Shown one piece after another: positions 26,159 through 35,341 of a DNA stretch of 64,000 nucleotides (the first letter of the stretch is position 1; each line of letters starts with the position of its first letter). This DNA comes from Mastigocoleus sp. MO_188.B34 (GTDB lineage Bacteria; Cyanobacteriota; Cyanobacteriia; Cyanobacteriales; Nostocaceae). The stretch lies in the NCBI RefSeq assembly GCF_030065675.1, contig NZ_JASJDK010000008.1:24402-88401 (forward strand). The letters run 5' to 3'. The notes under the pieces are model-generated. The model was not told where the DNA came from, did no database searches, and was given only the letters and a program-made list of their open reading frames with translations. Position numbers and translations under genes: made by a program.

Positions 26159-28627
26159 ATGAGAACGCAAACTATCAGGCGATTACTAAAGGCGTCACTG
26201 AAAGTAGCTGTGTTGTCTGTGATGATATTCTGGTTGTGGACTGGAAATAGTTGGGCACAAATCACTACGAACACAAAGATTGAACCCTTAATTGAAAAAT
26301 TAGCAAGTAAGAATGTCAGATTTACTGATGCTGCTGATGCTTTGGTTAATATCGGTGAACCTGCTGTTGGGGCTTTAATTGAAGCTTTGAAAAATGAAGA
26401 TAGTAACCTACGTTGGCGCGCAGCTTCGGTATTAAGCGATATTGGTGTAGAAGCAGCACCTGCAGTTGAAGCTTTGACATTAGCATTACAGGATGACGAC
26501 CCGCAAGTTAGACTTTATGCGACCATTGCTTTGGGAAATATTGGTGAAGCAGCAAAACCTGCAGTACCTTCATTAATTGCAGCTTTACAGGATAAGGAAC
26601 AATATGTACGAATTTATGCACCATCAGCACTACGAAAAATTGGTGTAGAAGCTAAAGTCGCAGTTCCGGCATTAATTGGGGCGTTAAAAGATAATAATGT
26701 TGGAGTACGTCTGAATGCTGCTTATGCTTTAGGAGCAATGGGAAGCGACGCTTCATCCGCAATCCCAAATCTAATTAAATTGCTTGATGATGAAAAATCT
26801 TATGTACGTCATGCTGCTGTTAAAGGTTTAGGAGGTATCGCCGCAGGTTTTCAGGACGAAGCTGCTAAACTTTCTAGTAGCAAGTTAGCCCATGTAATAT
26901 CAGATTTCGAACCAGTTCTAAAAACTCTGGAAGAAAACGAAAATAATAAATTTACCCTAGAAGAAATCGTCCGGATACGTCGTCCCCTCAATGCAATTAA
27001 AGCTGAAAAAGAAACTCGTTTATTCGATAAGGGTTCGGAGTGGGTATTACAGCATAAATTACTTTTGGGAATTGCTGCTTACATTACTTTGCTACCATTG
27101 CTATGGTTGATTATGCTCAGGGTAAAACCATTATGGCTATTAAAAATTAATAATGCCCTGAAACCCTACACAGATTTTTCTCTTCCATTAATCAGCATTA
27201 ACGTTCCCCTCAGATATGTATTATTTGTCGGTTGGTTTCATTACCACCCAAAAGTACTTGATGCTTGGGTTGGAAAATATATCAAATCTGTGCGGGAGCA
27301 ATTCCCGAAAAAAGATACTGTTAGTTATCGCTCCTGTTATATTCCTATCCCTGTAGTTCTTGAAGGTAATACCGTTCCCCAACTAACTTCGAAAAATTTG
27401 CAATCAACATTCAAAAAACAGCGCACTTGCATACTTGTTAATGGGGAAGGCGGTATTGGTAAAACTAGTTTAGCTTGTCAAATTGCTAACTGGGCAATGG
27501 CGGAGGAAAAGGAAAAACGTCTCTGCGAACATTTGATGTTACCCATCTTCTTAGAAGAGGAATTTCGGGAAGTTGAAGATAAATCACGTCTATTGGAAGC
27601 AATTCGGGGACAGTTACAAGCCTTAATTGACGAACCAGAGCCAATTTGCGAGGAGTTATTGATTCCTTTGTTAAGAAAGCGACGCATTTTAGTTATTGTC
27701 GATCGCTTCTCCGAATTAAGTGCTGATACCCGAGATGCGATTCAACCAGAATCTCCTGATTTTCCTGTCAATGCATTGGTAATTACTTCCCGAATTGAAG
27801 AAAAATTGGGAAGGGTGAATAAAACAGTCATTAAACCCCTGCGAATAGAAGCAAATAAGCTGTCTTCATTTATGGAAGCTTATTTAACCCTGCGGGACAA
27901 ACGGGATAAATTTACAGACCAAGAGTTCTTTGATGCTTGTAATCGCCTTTCCTTGATGATTGGCGAGCGTAATATTACTGTTTTGCTGGCTAAACTTTAT
28001 GCCGAACAATTGATTGCTAATGTTGATATGCAGCAGGAGAATTCGTTACCTGAAAATGTTCCTAGCCTAATGTTAGGTTATCTCAATGAAGTTAACCGCG
28101 ACGTAACTGAAGATAACTTAGACGATCGCACAGTTCACCAAGACATGAAGGCGATCGCTTGGGAATGTTTGCAGGAAAATTATCAGCCAGGAAACGCTAA
28201 ACTCAATGATGCGATCGATGCACTATCAGATATGGGTGTTGATGAGCCGGAAATGCATCTTGATTATTTAGAAAATCGTTTACATTTGATTCAAACTATA
28301 GGTTACGCTAAAGACGAAATTCGTTTTTGCTTGGATCCTTTAGCCGAGTATTTAGCAGGTTTGTATGTTGTAGAAGCCCTTGGTGATAATAATGGTAAAT
28401 GGCGTTCTGATTTCTTTAAACAAGTTGACGATTTAGTCAAGAAGGGCGCACAAGATAATATTAAAGGTTTTTTATTAGCGGTAAGAGATTCCTATTTGTC
28501 TAAGATTAGTAATGCAAAAGAATGTGATTTTGTACTCCAGAAGTTAGATAAGTTAACAGGAGTTGAAAATTCTGGGAATAACTTTGAGAATAATTCAGAC
28601 AAAACGATTCAATCAGCCAGTTCTTAA
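26159..28627 (+). CDS. Transmembrane HEAT-repeat sensor with NACHT-like NTPase
   Basis: Domain order for the 822-residue product: signal-anchor helix (about 13-33, ending NSWAQ); five to six HEAT repeats (about 43-230); a helical cap (231-285); one strong transmembrane helix (about 300-321); then a cytoplasmic NTPase with Walker A GEGGIGKT (429-436) and Walker B RILVIVDR (about 509-516), a downstream ITSR sensor-like motif, and a helical C-terminal region. The NTPase resembles NACHT/STAND switch ATPases. If residues 1-300 are exported, HEAT repeats outside the cytoplasm would report to an NTPase inside. I prefer ATG 26159 (GGAG 11 bases upstream) over ATG 26138, which has no ribosome-binding site. 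The ligand and output are unknown. Confidence 0.8.
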   Translation: MRTQTIRRLLKASLKVAVLSVMIFWLWTGNSWAQITTNTKIEPLIEKLASKNVRFTDAADALVNIGEPAVGALIEALKNEDSNLRWRAASVLSDIGVEAAPAVEALTLALQDDDPQVRLYATIALGNIGEAAKPAVPSLIAALQDKEQYVRIYAPSALRKIGVEAKVAVPALIGALKDNNVGVRLNAAYALGAMGSDASSAIPNLIKLLDDEKSYVRHAAVKGLGGIAAGFQDEAAKLSSSKLAHVISDFEPVLKTLEENENNKFTLEEIVRIRRPLNAIKAEKETRLFDKGSEWVLQHKLLLGIAAYITLLPLLWLIMLRVKPLWLLKINNALKPYTDFSLPLISINVPLRYVLFVGWFHYHPKVLDAWVGKYIKSVREQFPKKDTVSYRSCYIPIPVVLEGNTVPQLTSKNLQSTFKKQRTCILVNGEGGIGKTSLACQIANWAMAEEKEKRLCEHLMLPIFLEEEFREVEDKSRLLEAIRGQLQALIDEPEPICEELLIPLLRKRRILVIVDRFSELSADTRDAIQPESPDFPVNALVITSRIEEKLGRVNKTVIKPLRIEANKLSSFMEAYLTLRDKRDKFTDQEFFDACNRLSLMIGERNITVLLAKLYAEQLIANVDMQQENSLPENVPSLMLGYLNEVNRDVTEDNLDDRTVHQDMKAIAWECLQENYQPGNAKLNDAIDALSDMGVDEPEMHLDYLENRLHLIQTIGYAKDEIRFCLDPLAEYLAGLYVVEALGDNNGKWRSDFFKQVDDLVKKGAQDNIKGFLLAVRDSYLSKISNAKECDFVLQKLDKLTGVENSGNNFENNSDKTIQSASS

Positions 28628-28692
28628 TCGTTTTGATTCATTTTGCTATAGATTTATGTTACTAAAAATAAGCTATCTAGTCTAAATCCACA

Positions 28693-29007
28693 ATGTCTAT
28701 TAGCAAGCACTTAGAAAATTATTGGGAGGGGATGAAAGCATACGATAAATGTCATCCCCCAACTATTAATTCTCAATGGGAAGCATTTTATGGTGAATTA
28801 AGAGAATTTATGGAAACACCAAACATTGGAGAAGCATGGGATATTTTACATTCAGGTGGAAGATTATTTTGGAAGTTAACAGGTATTCCACTACAATTAT
28901 TAGCTATACCAACTGTATCTAAACACAGTCAGCGTTATGGAATGTATGGTTGTATCCGCAGTCAGCGTAATTGTGAAGGGAAATGCTGTTCTAAATTAAA
29001 TCGATAA
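28693..29007 (+). CDS. Orphan protein with Cys-rich C-terminus
   Basis: A 104-residue protein with no family I can name. The N-terminal 50 residues are acidic and helical (LENYWEGMKAYDKCHPP, then WEAFYGELREFMETP). The centre carries GEAWDILHSGGRLFWKLTGIP, and the end has four cysteines in GCIRSQRNCEGKCCSKL. It follows the HEAT-NACHT gene by 65 bases on the same strand and may be cotranscribed with it, which is the only functional hint. The clustered cysteines could bind metal. No signal peptide is seen. Confidence 0.6.
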   Translation: MSISKHLENYWEGMKAYDKCHPPTINSQWEAFYGELREFMETPNIGEAWDILHSGGRLFWKLTGIPLQLLAIPTVSKHSQRYGMYGCIRSQRNCEGKCCSKLNR

Positions 29008-29118
29008 TTTCGGTTAAGAAAAGCTCCTTATTTTTACTATAAAAATCTTGTTCTCATACTCAAATGAATAAGTACATAATGGACTTACAATAAAAATAGT
29101 TTTTCGCTGCTTCAAACA

Positions 29119-29712
29119 GTGTTAGGTTCAACCCAATCTTTATATCTCACTCCAGAAGAATACCTCCAAGTCGAGGAAAAAAATGATAGAAAGCATGAAT
29201 ATATTAACGGTTACCTCCGTAAAATGAGTGATGTTAATGATTCCCACGTTACCATTGCTGGAAATCTTGCTATACTCATCCGCGATCGCGTGCGTGTTTC
29301 TGGTTGTCGAGTATATATTTCCGACATGAAAGCCCGAATCGAAAAACAAAATCGCTACTATTATCCTGACGTAATGGTCAGTTGTGATGAACGGGATAAA
29401 GAAAACACTACATTTAAAAAATTTCCTTGTTTAATCGTTGAAGTCTTATCTGATTCTACGGAAGCTTTCGACCGGGGGGATAAATTCGCAGATTATCAAT
29501 TATTAGAAACTTTGCAAGAATACGTTGTAATTAACACTAAACGTCAAAGGGTTGAGTGTTTTCGTCGTAATAATGAAGGACTTTGGGTATTGCAGTCTTA
29601 TACGTCAGAAGAAAAATTATTTCAACTGCAAAGTATTAATTTTGAAGGGGAAATGGATGCACTGTATGAAGATGTAGTATTTCCTGAAACTACACTGAAA
29701 GAACCTAATTAA
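29119..29712 (+). CDS. Uma2-family (DUF820) PD-(D/E)XK nuclease-like protein
   Basis: The 197-residue protein starts at GTG 29119 and begins with LYLTPEEYLQVEEKNDRKHEY, the typical Uma2 opening. The nuclease-like core is YYYPDVMVSCDE followed by CLIVEVLS, giving the Asp/Glu pattern of the PD-(D/E)XK fold. Uma2 proteins are hugely expanded in filamentous cyanobacteria, and their biological role is not established. The ending is complete. Confidence 0.88.
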   Translation: MLGSTQSLYLTPEEYLQVEEKNDRKHEYINGYLRKMSDVNDSHVTIAGNLAILIRDRVRVSGCRVYISDMKARIEKQNRYYYPDVMVSCDERDKENTTFKKFPCLIVEVLSDSTEAFDRGDKFADYQLLETLQEYVVINTKRQRVECFRRNNEGLWVLQSYTSEEKLFQLQSINFEGEMDALYEDVVFPETTLKEPN

Positions 29713-29720
29713 TATTATTC

Positions 29721-30383
29721 TCAATTATTCTCAACCAATTCTGGTAATAACTTCATCTCATCAAAAATGATATGAGCACCAGCTGCTGTTAATTTTTCTG
29801 GTTTCATCAGTTTTGCATAACCAAATACTGTCATACCTGCTGCTACTCCACCTTTAACTCCAATTGGAGTATCCTCAACAACTACACATTTTTCTGGTTT
29901 AAATCCCATCTTTTCCGCAGCATACAAAAAGATATCAGGATGAGGTTTTCCATTTGCAACTTCTGTCACGCTGAATAGTTTATCCTCAAAGTAAGATAAT
30001 AAATTTGTTATTCCTAAAGTTGTTTGCATTTTTTCCCGATCGCCGCTTGATGCAACACAATAGGGTAAATTTAATCTGTCTAAAGCATCTTTTATTCCTT
30101 CAACGGCTTGTAATTCAGATTCAAGGGCTTTTTTGGTTCGTACCTTATATTCACCGACAAATGTTTTTGGTATGGATTTACCCAACATACCTTGAATCAT
30201 TTCCAGACAAGTCGTCATAGAATTACCAACAAACTTATTAAACATATCTTCAAGGGTAAGATTTAATCCCAACTCGTTAAGCATTTGTGCAAAAACTGTG
30301 TTGGTTATCCTTTCGCTATCAACCAATACTCCATCACAATCAAAAATTACTAATTCAAACTGATGCATTAAAAAATCCTTCAA
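29721..30383 (-). CDS. HAD-superfamily phosphatase, YieH/beta-phosphoglucomutase-like
   Basis: The 220-residue protein has HAD motif I FDCDGVLVDSE (nucleophile D15, acid D17), motif II in CVASSGDREKM, motif III Lys in VANGKPHPDIF and motif IV VVEDTPIGVKGG. The cap between motifs I and II is the small helical type. Overall it is close in layout to E. coli YieH, a 6-phosphogluconate/sugar phosphatase, so a sugar phosphate is a reasonable substrate. M6 (HQFELVIFD) is an alternative start. It is the last of five minus-strand genes running down from 33283. Confidence 0.87.
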   Translation of the reverse strand: MKDFLMHQFELVIFDCDGVLVDSERITNTVFAQMLNELGLNLTLEDMFNKFVGNSMTTCLEMIQGMLGKSIPKTFVGEYKVRTKKALESELQAVEGIKDALDRLNLPYCVASSGDREKMQTTLGITNLLSYFEDKLFSVTEVANGKPHPDIFLYAAEKMGFKPEKCVVVEDTPIGVKGGVAAGMTVFGYAKLMKPEKLTAAGAHIIFDEMKLLPELVENN

Positions 30384-30475
30384 AAGAACTTATCACTTAC
30401 ATAAAACAGCAAATAGCAGACTCATTATTAAATTGTGCAAGCCTCTTTAAACGATTTTTGCTATTTGATTTTCCA

Positions 30476-31174
30476 TTACGAAACCGAATTAACTCGATCG
30501 CGAGTGTATTTTTCCACATAATCAGGTACAACCATACCTTCAAGTAAGCGATTGTCAGCAATAGCTTGACCTGCAACTAGCTTCAAAGGTAAAACACCCG
30601 CCCATACAGGTAAATTATAGTCAGCTTCATCATCTATGGGCATTCCCGTTCTAACTTTTGCTGATGCTTCATTTAAAGGTAAGGAAAGTACTAAAGTTCC
30701 TTGTAATTCCCCACTATTGGGTGATCTAACTTCTCCCCATCTCCCAGATATTATCTGTTCGGTAAAGGCTTCTAATGCTTGCAATTTCTCCTCTGGATCT
30801 TTAACTATTTCTGCTGTACCAAAAATGACTACAGAACGATAGTTCATGGAAAGGTGAAATGCAGAACGTGCTAGCACTAACCCATCAAGTAGAGTAACTG
30901 TAACGCAAACTTCGATACCTTGAGATAGGGAGCGCAACATTCGACTTGCAGGAGAACCATGAATATAAATTTTATCTCCAACTCTCCCAAAGGCTGTGGG
31001 AATTACGAATGGTTGATTATTCGCAATAAATCCTACATGACAAATTAATGCTTCATCTAAAATGTCATAAATTACCTGAAGTTCATAATTTCCACGTTTT
31101 GGTACTCGTTTAACTTGACTGCGTTGGCTAGGAGTCAGTTTTTCTGAATCGATTTGTTTTTTTGAAGTATTCAT
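30476..31174 (-). CDS. Pyridoxamine 5'-phosphate oxidase-like flavin-binding protein
   Basis: The 232-residue protein fits the Pyridox_ox_2 (PF12900) split-barrel family. After a basic N-terminus come NYELQVIYDILDEALICHVG, PFVIPTAFGRVGDKIYIHGS and the ASRMLRSL segment that usually contacts FMN phosphate. Relatives include NimA-type nitroreductases and uncharacterised flavoproteins. It binds FMN or a related cofactor in the cytoplasm. Its position in a cluster divergent from a PLP-dependent MocR regulator is notable, but a role in vitamin B6 metabolism is only a guess. Confidence 0.85.
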   Translation of the reverse strand: MNTSKKQIDSEKLTPSQRSQVKRVPKRGNYELQVIYDILDEALICHVGFIANNQPFVIPTAFGRVGDKIYIHGSPASRMLRSLSQGIEVCVTVTLLDGLVLARSAFHLSMNYRSVVIFGTAEIVKDPEEKLQALEAFTEQIISGRWGEVRSPNSGELQGTLVLSLPLNEASAKVRTGMPIDDEADYNLPVWAGVLPLKLVAGQAIADNRLLEGMVVPDYVEKYTRDRVNSVS

Positions 31175-31374
31175 AACTATGATGTAATTTCAATTTTTTG
31201 GTATTACTTAACTAATGACTGAAAGTGAAAAAGAGCAAAAAGTTGTTATCGATAGGCTAAATTTGATGTAGTTTTCCTACAATATATATCTGCACCTATA
31301 GCTAATTAAGAATTTATGAACAAAAATCTACTGCAGAGATTTAATACTTGCATATCTTCATAGCATCTAAAAAT

Positions 31375-31863
31375 CTATTGGTATGAATTCTGAGAGATTG
31401 CTTCAAGATCCAAGCGACATAGTCTAGCTTTTTGAATAATCTTTGCACCTATCCTTTGATAAAATTTTATTCCTCTTTCATTTTGTGCAGCTACAGTCCA
31501 ATCAATTCTGCCACAACCTTTTAATTGTGCAATTTTACACAAATTTTGGATTAATCCTTCACCTATCCCTTTACTTCGGTATTCGGTCTTAATGTATAGA
31601 TCATCTAACCAGATACAAGGTTTAGCCAAGAATGTTGAGTATGTAAAGTGATAGGTAGCAAAACCAACTAAATTACGATCTATTTCAGCGACAAGGACGA
31701 ATGCAAGGGGTTTTTGACCAAATAAATCATCTTTCAGTTTTTCAGGTGTTGTTTTTACAGATTCAGGAAACCCATCAAATTCAGCTTTTAAGCAAATCAA
31801 TTCCATGATGCTGGGAATATCTCTGTTCTCTGCATCTCGGATTGCAATATGTTTCTGGATCAT
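31375..31863 (-). CDS. GNAT-family acetyltransferase
   Basis: At 162 residues it is a complete single-domain GNAT. Motif A is LYIKTEYRSKGIGEGLIQNL, with the G-x-G loop, and motif B is AQNERGIKFYQRIGAK. It resembles the small GNATs that acetylate polyamines or amino acids (ASFHxY-like FATYHFTYSTFL segment at about 68-79), which suggests a diamine-acetyltransferase-like enzyme, but the substrate is not established. It sits second of two GNATs in the minus-strand cluster. Confidence 0.85.
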   Translation of the reverse strand: MIQKHIAIRDAENRDIPSIMELICLKAEFDGFPESVKTTPEKLKDDLFGQKPLAFVLVAEIDRNLVGFATYHFTYSTFLAKPCIWLDDLYIKTEYRSKGIGEGLIQNLCKIAQLKGCGRIDWTVAAQNERGIKFYQRIGAKIIQKARLCRLDLEAISQNSYQ

Positions 31864-31979
31864 AATTTACGAATTCAGGTTGAGAATGCTTACCCTAACA
31901 ACTAAAAAAGAAGGGTTATGAGGAAGAAAAAATTAAATCGCTTGATTTTTGCTTCATTTATTCAGCCCAATCGGTAAAG

Positions 31980-32465
31980 TTACATCTGAGTCAAATCTAA
32001 ATGCATTGCATTACTGTTAATAAAACCCAAACCTTCATATACGGATTTTCCTTCTGGTGAAGCGTTTAGAACCGCTCTGGTACAACCAATTTTATGCAAA
32101 TATTCAACTGTTTTTCTAGTTAATTTTCTCGCTATTCCTTGTCTGCGATAAGGCTTTTCCACATACACACCCCAAATATATCCGTAGTTGCGATACTCTG
32201 CTTTTAAAGCATTTGGATACAAACCTGCAAAAAGTTGACAACTTGCAGAACCTACAATTACATCATTAACAAGAGCAACAAATCCCTGATAAGATAAATT
32301 CTGTCGAGCTTGTTCGATAAAGTTAACAGTATTATTCTCACAGTCTGAGTGAATTAATTCTTCGGGAACTCCTATATCCAGCCACATTTGCTGAAAATGC
32401 TTGGCAATTATTGAATCTTCCCGTACAGTTGTTTCTCTAATGACGATCTGTTTTTCTGCTTCCAT
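31980..32465 (-). CDS. GNAT-family acetyltransferase
   Basis: This is a 161-residue GNAT with motif A VYVEKPYRRQGIARKLTRKT and the later ASPEGKSVYEGLGF motif. It differs clearly from its neighbour at 31375-31863, so the pair is not a recent tandem duplication. It begins 17 bases after the MOSC gene stop and is almost certainly cotranscribed with it. The substrate is unknown. Confidence 0.86.
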   Translation of the reverse strand: MEAEKQIVIRETTVREDSIIAKHFQQMWLDIGVPEELIHSDCENNTVNFIEQARQNLSYQGFVALVNDVIVGSASCQLFAGLYPNALKAEYRNYGYIWGVYVEKPYRRQGIARKLTRKTVEYLHKIGCTRAVLNASPEGKSVYEGLGFINSNAMHLDLTQM

Positions 32466-32482
32466 ATTCAGGATATGACAAA

Positions 32483-33283
32483 CTATGATATTAAATTTAC
32501 TTTGTCACCTACTCGAATAACTTGATTTTCAACCTCCGAACTCGCCAATCTGGTATTCACGGTGAGTTTATAGAAATGATCGAAACGAGATGTGGTTACC
32601 CATTGAGGTAAAGTTTCTTGACGCTTAGTAATAAATATTTTCTGGAATTTGGGATGATTTTTACCAGTAACAGCATCTCTAGCGAAAACGATACAACGCT
32701 GACAGGGATTAACTCCTAAAAAATTCAGATTCCCAATTTGAAATGGAACAACATCCCCTGTTTCCGAAAATAATCTATCTTCCCAAAAAGCTGGAACGCC
32801 ATCAATTTCGATGGTACTGCGTAACTGACGACGTATGTCATTTTCATCTAAATGAGAATACCAAGAAGCTACTTCTTTTAGAGTCCCATTACTAACTATT
32901 GTTGGACCAGTAGACACAGTATCATCAGGAAAACCTGTCAATAAATTTTGCCGTACTTTGACTGTAAAACCAAAAAAACTACTCAGCCACCCCTCCAAAG
33001 CTGGTTTTCCTGTTTCTAAATCAAAGCTTTGTTCTTCATCACTCCCTTGGATCTGTAAAGAAACAGCTTTAGACTCCAAAATAAATTTTGTCCGCAACTG
33101 ATGAACTTTGGGATTGCGCTTACCATTCACAAACTTACCTTGTTCGTCAAACATTGCAAATTCGCGATCGCCTTGAAGTGCACCACTCGGAAGAACAGAT
33201 GCTTCCTTAACTTCAACTCCATCAAGGGATTTGATCGGATAGATGCAAATCTTGCTTACAGTAGGCATACTCGGAGGCTTCAT
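32483..33283 (-). CDS. MOSC-domain protein (YcbX/mARC-like)
   Basis: This 266-residue protein has an N-terminal MOSC_N beta-barrel (VSKICIYPIKSLDGVEV, about 9-25; LQGDREFAMFDEQG, 36-49) and a C-terminal MOSC domain with the conserved VNPCQRCIVF (C194, C197), where a cysteine is expected to hold the molybdenum cofactor. Family members such as YcbX and mARC reduce N-hydroxylated compounds. It heads the minus-strand cluster and is divergent from the MocR-type regulator 177 bases away, a common regulator-target arrangement. Confidence 0.88.
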   Translation of the reverse strand: MKPPSMPTVSKICIYPIKSLDGVEVKEASVLPSGALQGDREFAMFDEQGKFVNGKRNPKVHQLRTKFILESKAVSLQIQGSDEEQSFDLETGKPALEGWLSSFFGFTVKVRQNLLTGFPDDTVSTGPTIVSNGTLKEVASWYSHLDENDIRRQLRSTIEIDGVPAFWEDRLFSETGDVVPFQIGNLNFLGVNPCQRCIVFARDAVTGKNHPKFQKIFITKRQETLPQWVTTSRFDHFYKLTVNTRLASSEVENQVIRVGDKVNLIS

Positions 33284-33460
33284 AAAAGCTCAAAATTACT
33301 TTTGGTTCACTTTAACTTTATTGGTATCTATATAGAATAAGTTAATTTCCTTATTGGTTTGTTACAAGAGCCAATTTAATTTTTTAGTGCCAGTCCACTT
33401 TGCTTTAATAGTTAATAATAAGGCAATGAATAATAAGGGAATGGGGGAAGTTAATAAAAA

Positions 33461-34951
33461 ATGGGGAATATGGATGTAGCGATTGCACTCAGTAGCAGTT
33501 CTTCAATCCCGCTACACCAACAGATTTATGAGGGACTGCGTCAAGCTATCCTTAAGGGAAGACTACCTCCTGGGAGCCGTATTCCCTCAACCAGATCTTT
33601 ATCTAAATCTTTGGGAATTTCTCGTTCTACTGTTACCCAAAGTTACGAGCGACTTAATAGTGAAGGTTATTTAGAAACCATTATTGGTAGTGGTACTTTT
33701 GTTTGCAAGCAACTACCAGAAGAACTGCTATATTCAACTCCAATTGAATTTTCCAGTAAAGTTACTCGGAGTCCAATTAAATTATCCGGCTATGGTAGAA
33801 TTTTAATCTATGCTGATAATGTACCAAAAATCGATGATTCTCTACTGACAATAAAATTCCGCTTCGGGCGCCCAGCTTTTGACCAATTCCCAATCGAATT
33901 ATGGCGTAGATTACTGTCGCGCTATTGTAGTGCTGATCTAGATTGGTTGGACTACTCGACAGATCCCTTAGGTTATAAACCTTTAAGGGAACAGATTACT
34001 CATTATTTATCGCGTTCCCGTGCTGTAAATTGTGAACCTGATCAGATATTGATTACCAATGGTACGCAGCAAGCACTCGATCTAATTCTACGTCTGTTAA
34101 TTGAGCCTGAAGAGATTATTGCCATAGAAGACCCCGGTTATTTGAGTGCAAGATTAATATTCCAAACCCATGGCGCTAAAATTTTACCAATTGGCGTCGA
34201 TGAGTCTGGTTTGATCGTTGAACAAATACAAAAATCGACATTACCCAATATTCGGCTAGTTTATGTTACTCCTTCCCATCAATTTCCTACCGGCGCAGTT
34301 TTATCCTTACCCCGACGTTTACAACTATTGGCTTGGGCACAACAAAACGGTACCCTAATTATTGAAGATGATTATGATAGCGAATATCGCTACAATGGAC
34401 GACCAATCCCCGCATTGCAAGGATTGGACAGAGGTTCTTGTGTGCTTTATGTGGGAACATTCTCCAAGGTTCTTTTTCCTTCTTTACGAATAGGGTATCT
34501 AGTTTTACCAAAGAGCTTAGTCTCTATATTTACCCGTGCGAAATGGTTGAGTGGTCGTCATTTACCAATCCTAGAACAACAGGTACTTGCAGAGTTTATT
34601 AAAGCCGGACATTTAGAAAGACATATTCGAAAAATGCGATCGCTATATGACCAACGTCGCCAAACTTTAGTCCAAGCATTGAAGGATTACTTTGGCAAAA
34701 AAGCAACAATTTTAGGAGAACAAGCTGGTATCCATCTGATGGTCTGCTTACAAACAAATTTAACAGATGAAGAAATAATTCACCGTGCTGCAGAAGTCAA
34801 TGTGGAAATGACACCTGCAAGCCCCAATTACCTGAACATCGACTCAAAATGTAATAATTCCAGGGGTGAATTTATCTTTGGTTATGGAGAATTAACCAAA
34901 CAACAACTTCAAGAAGGTATTCGCAGACTAGCTAAAACTCTCATCACTTAA
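33461..34951 (+). CDS. MocR/PdxR-type transcriptional regulator
   Basis: The 496-residue protein fuses a GntR winged helix (about 15-82, with IPSTRSLSKSLGISRSTVTQ) to a full fold-type I aminotransferase domain. Substrate-cofactor residues include NGTQQALDLILRLL, IIEDDYDSEYR and the PLP-binding lysine K336 in YVGTFSKVLF. MocR regulators sense PLP or amino-compound adducts. PdxR members control vitamin B6 synthesis; others control GABA or taurine use. The divergent MOSC-GNAT-GNAT-flavoprotein-HAD run is the likely target. GntR-type autoregulation in the 177-base gap is plausible. Confidence 0.9.
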   Translation: MGNMDVAIALSSSSSIPLHQQIYEGLRQAILKGRLPPGSRIPSTRSLSKSLGISRSTVTQSYERLNSEGYLETIIGSGTFVCKQLPEELLYSTPIEFSSKVTRSPIKLSGYGRILIYADNVPKIDDSLLTIKFRFGRPAFDQFPIELWRRLLSRYCSADLDWLDYSTDPLGYKPLREQITHYLSRSRAVNCEPDQILITNGTQQALDLILRLLIEPEEIIAIEDPGYLSARLIFQTHGAKILPIGVDESGLIVEQIQKSTLPNIRLVYVTPSHQFPTGAVLSLPRRLQLLAWAQQNGTLIIEDDYDSEYRYNGRPIPALQGLDRGSCVLYVGTFSKVLFPSLRIGYLVLPKSLVSIFTRAKWLSGRHLPILEQQVLAEFIKAGHLERHIRKMRSLYDQRRQTLVQALKDYFGKKATILGEQAGIHLMVCLQTNLTDEEIIHRAAEVNVEMTPASPNYLNIDSKCNNSRGEFIFGYGELTKQQLQEGIRRLAKTLIT

Positions 34952-35341
34952 TGTTTACCACCTGTCTAACCTTTAATTACTAGTAAATAATAATACAATT
35001 TTATAGGGTCGTGAGCCACAAACACTACGTAGTATCAAAAAAAATACTACACCTCAAGATTTTGTATGATTTTCCTTAGTCTGAGTATTAACCTCTTAAT
35101 TAAAAGCTTTTTATCGAACTTGCTTATCCGGAAAATTTGGGGAAAATCTCTAAATTATGAGGTTTTATTTAAGAATATTTATAAATGCCGGATGTTTATA
35201 AGTTTGTATAGAAAAGATTAACTAGAAATATGATGTTCGGTCGATTCAGTTACCTATTATTTTGTAGAATCCCACCCCAAGAGTATTTAAATTTTCCTCC
35301 CCGATTTCTGGGAGGCTTTTTGGGGAGGGGTTTCTTCGTTG
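34952..35341. other. Spacer containing a terminator-like hairpin
   Basis: AT-rich spacer between the MocR gene and the hydrolase gene, with the hairpin at 35296-35321 at its right end. A short direct motif (AATACTAC / ACTACGTAGTATC) near 35020-35050 includes the palindrome ACTACGTAGT (35023-35032). No gene is seen. Confidence 0.5.
35296..35321 (+). terminator. Hairpin plus T-run before the hydrolase gene
   Basis: CCTCCC (35296-35301) pairs with GGGAGG (35310-35315), followed by CTTTTT. It looks like an intrinsic terminator, but lies 345 bases past the MocR stop and only 20 bases before the hydrolase start. It may be a leader attenuator instead. Confidence 0.5.
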
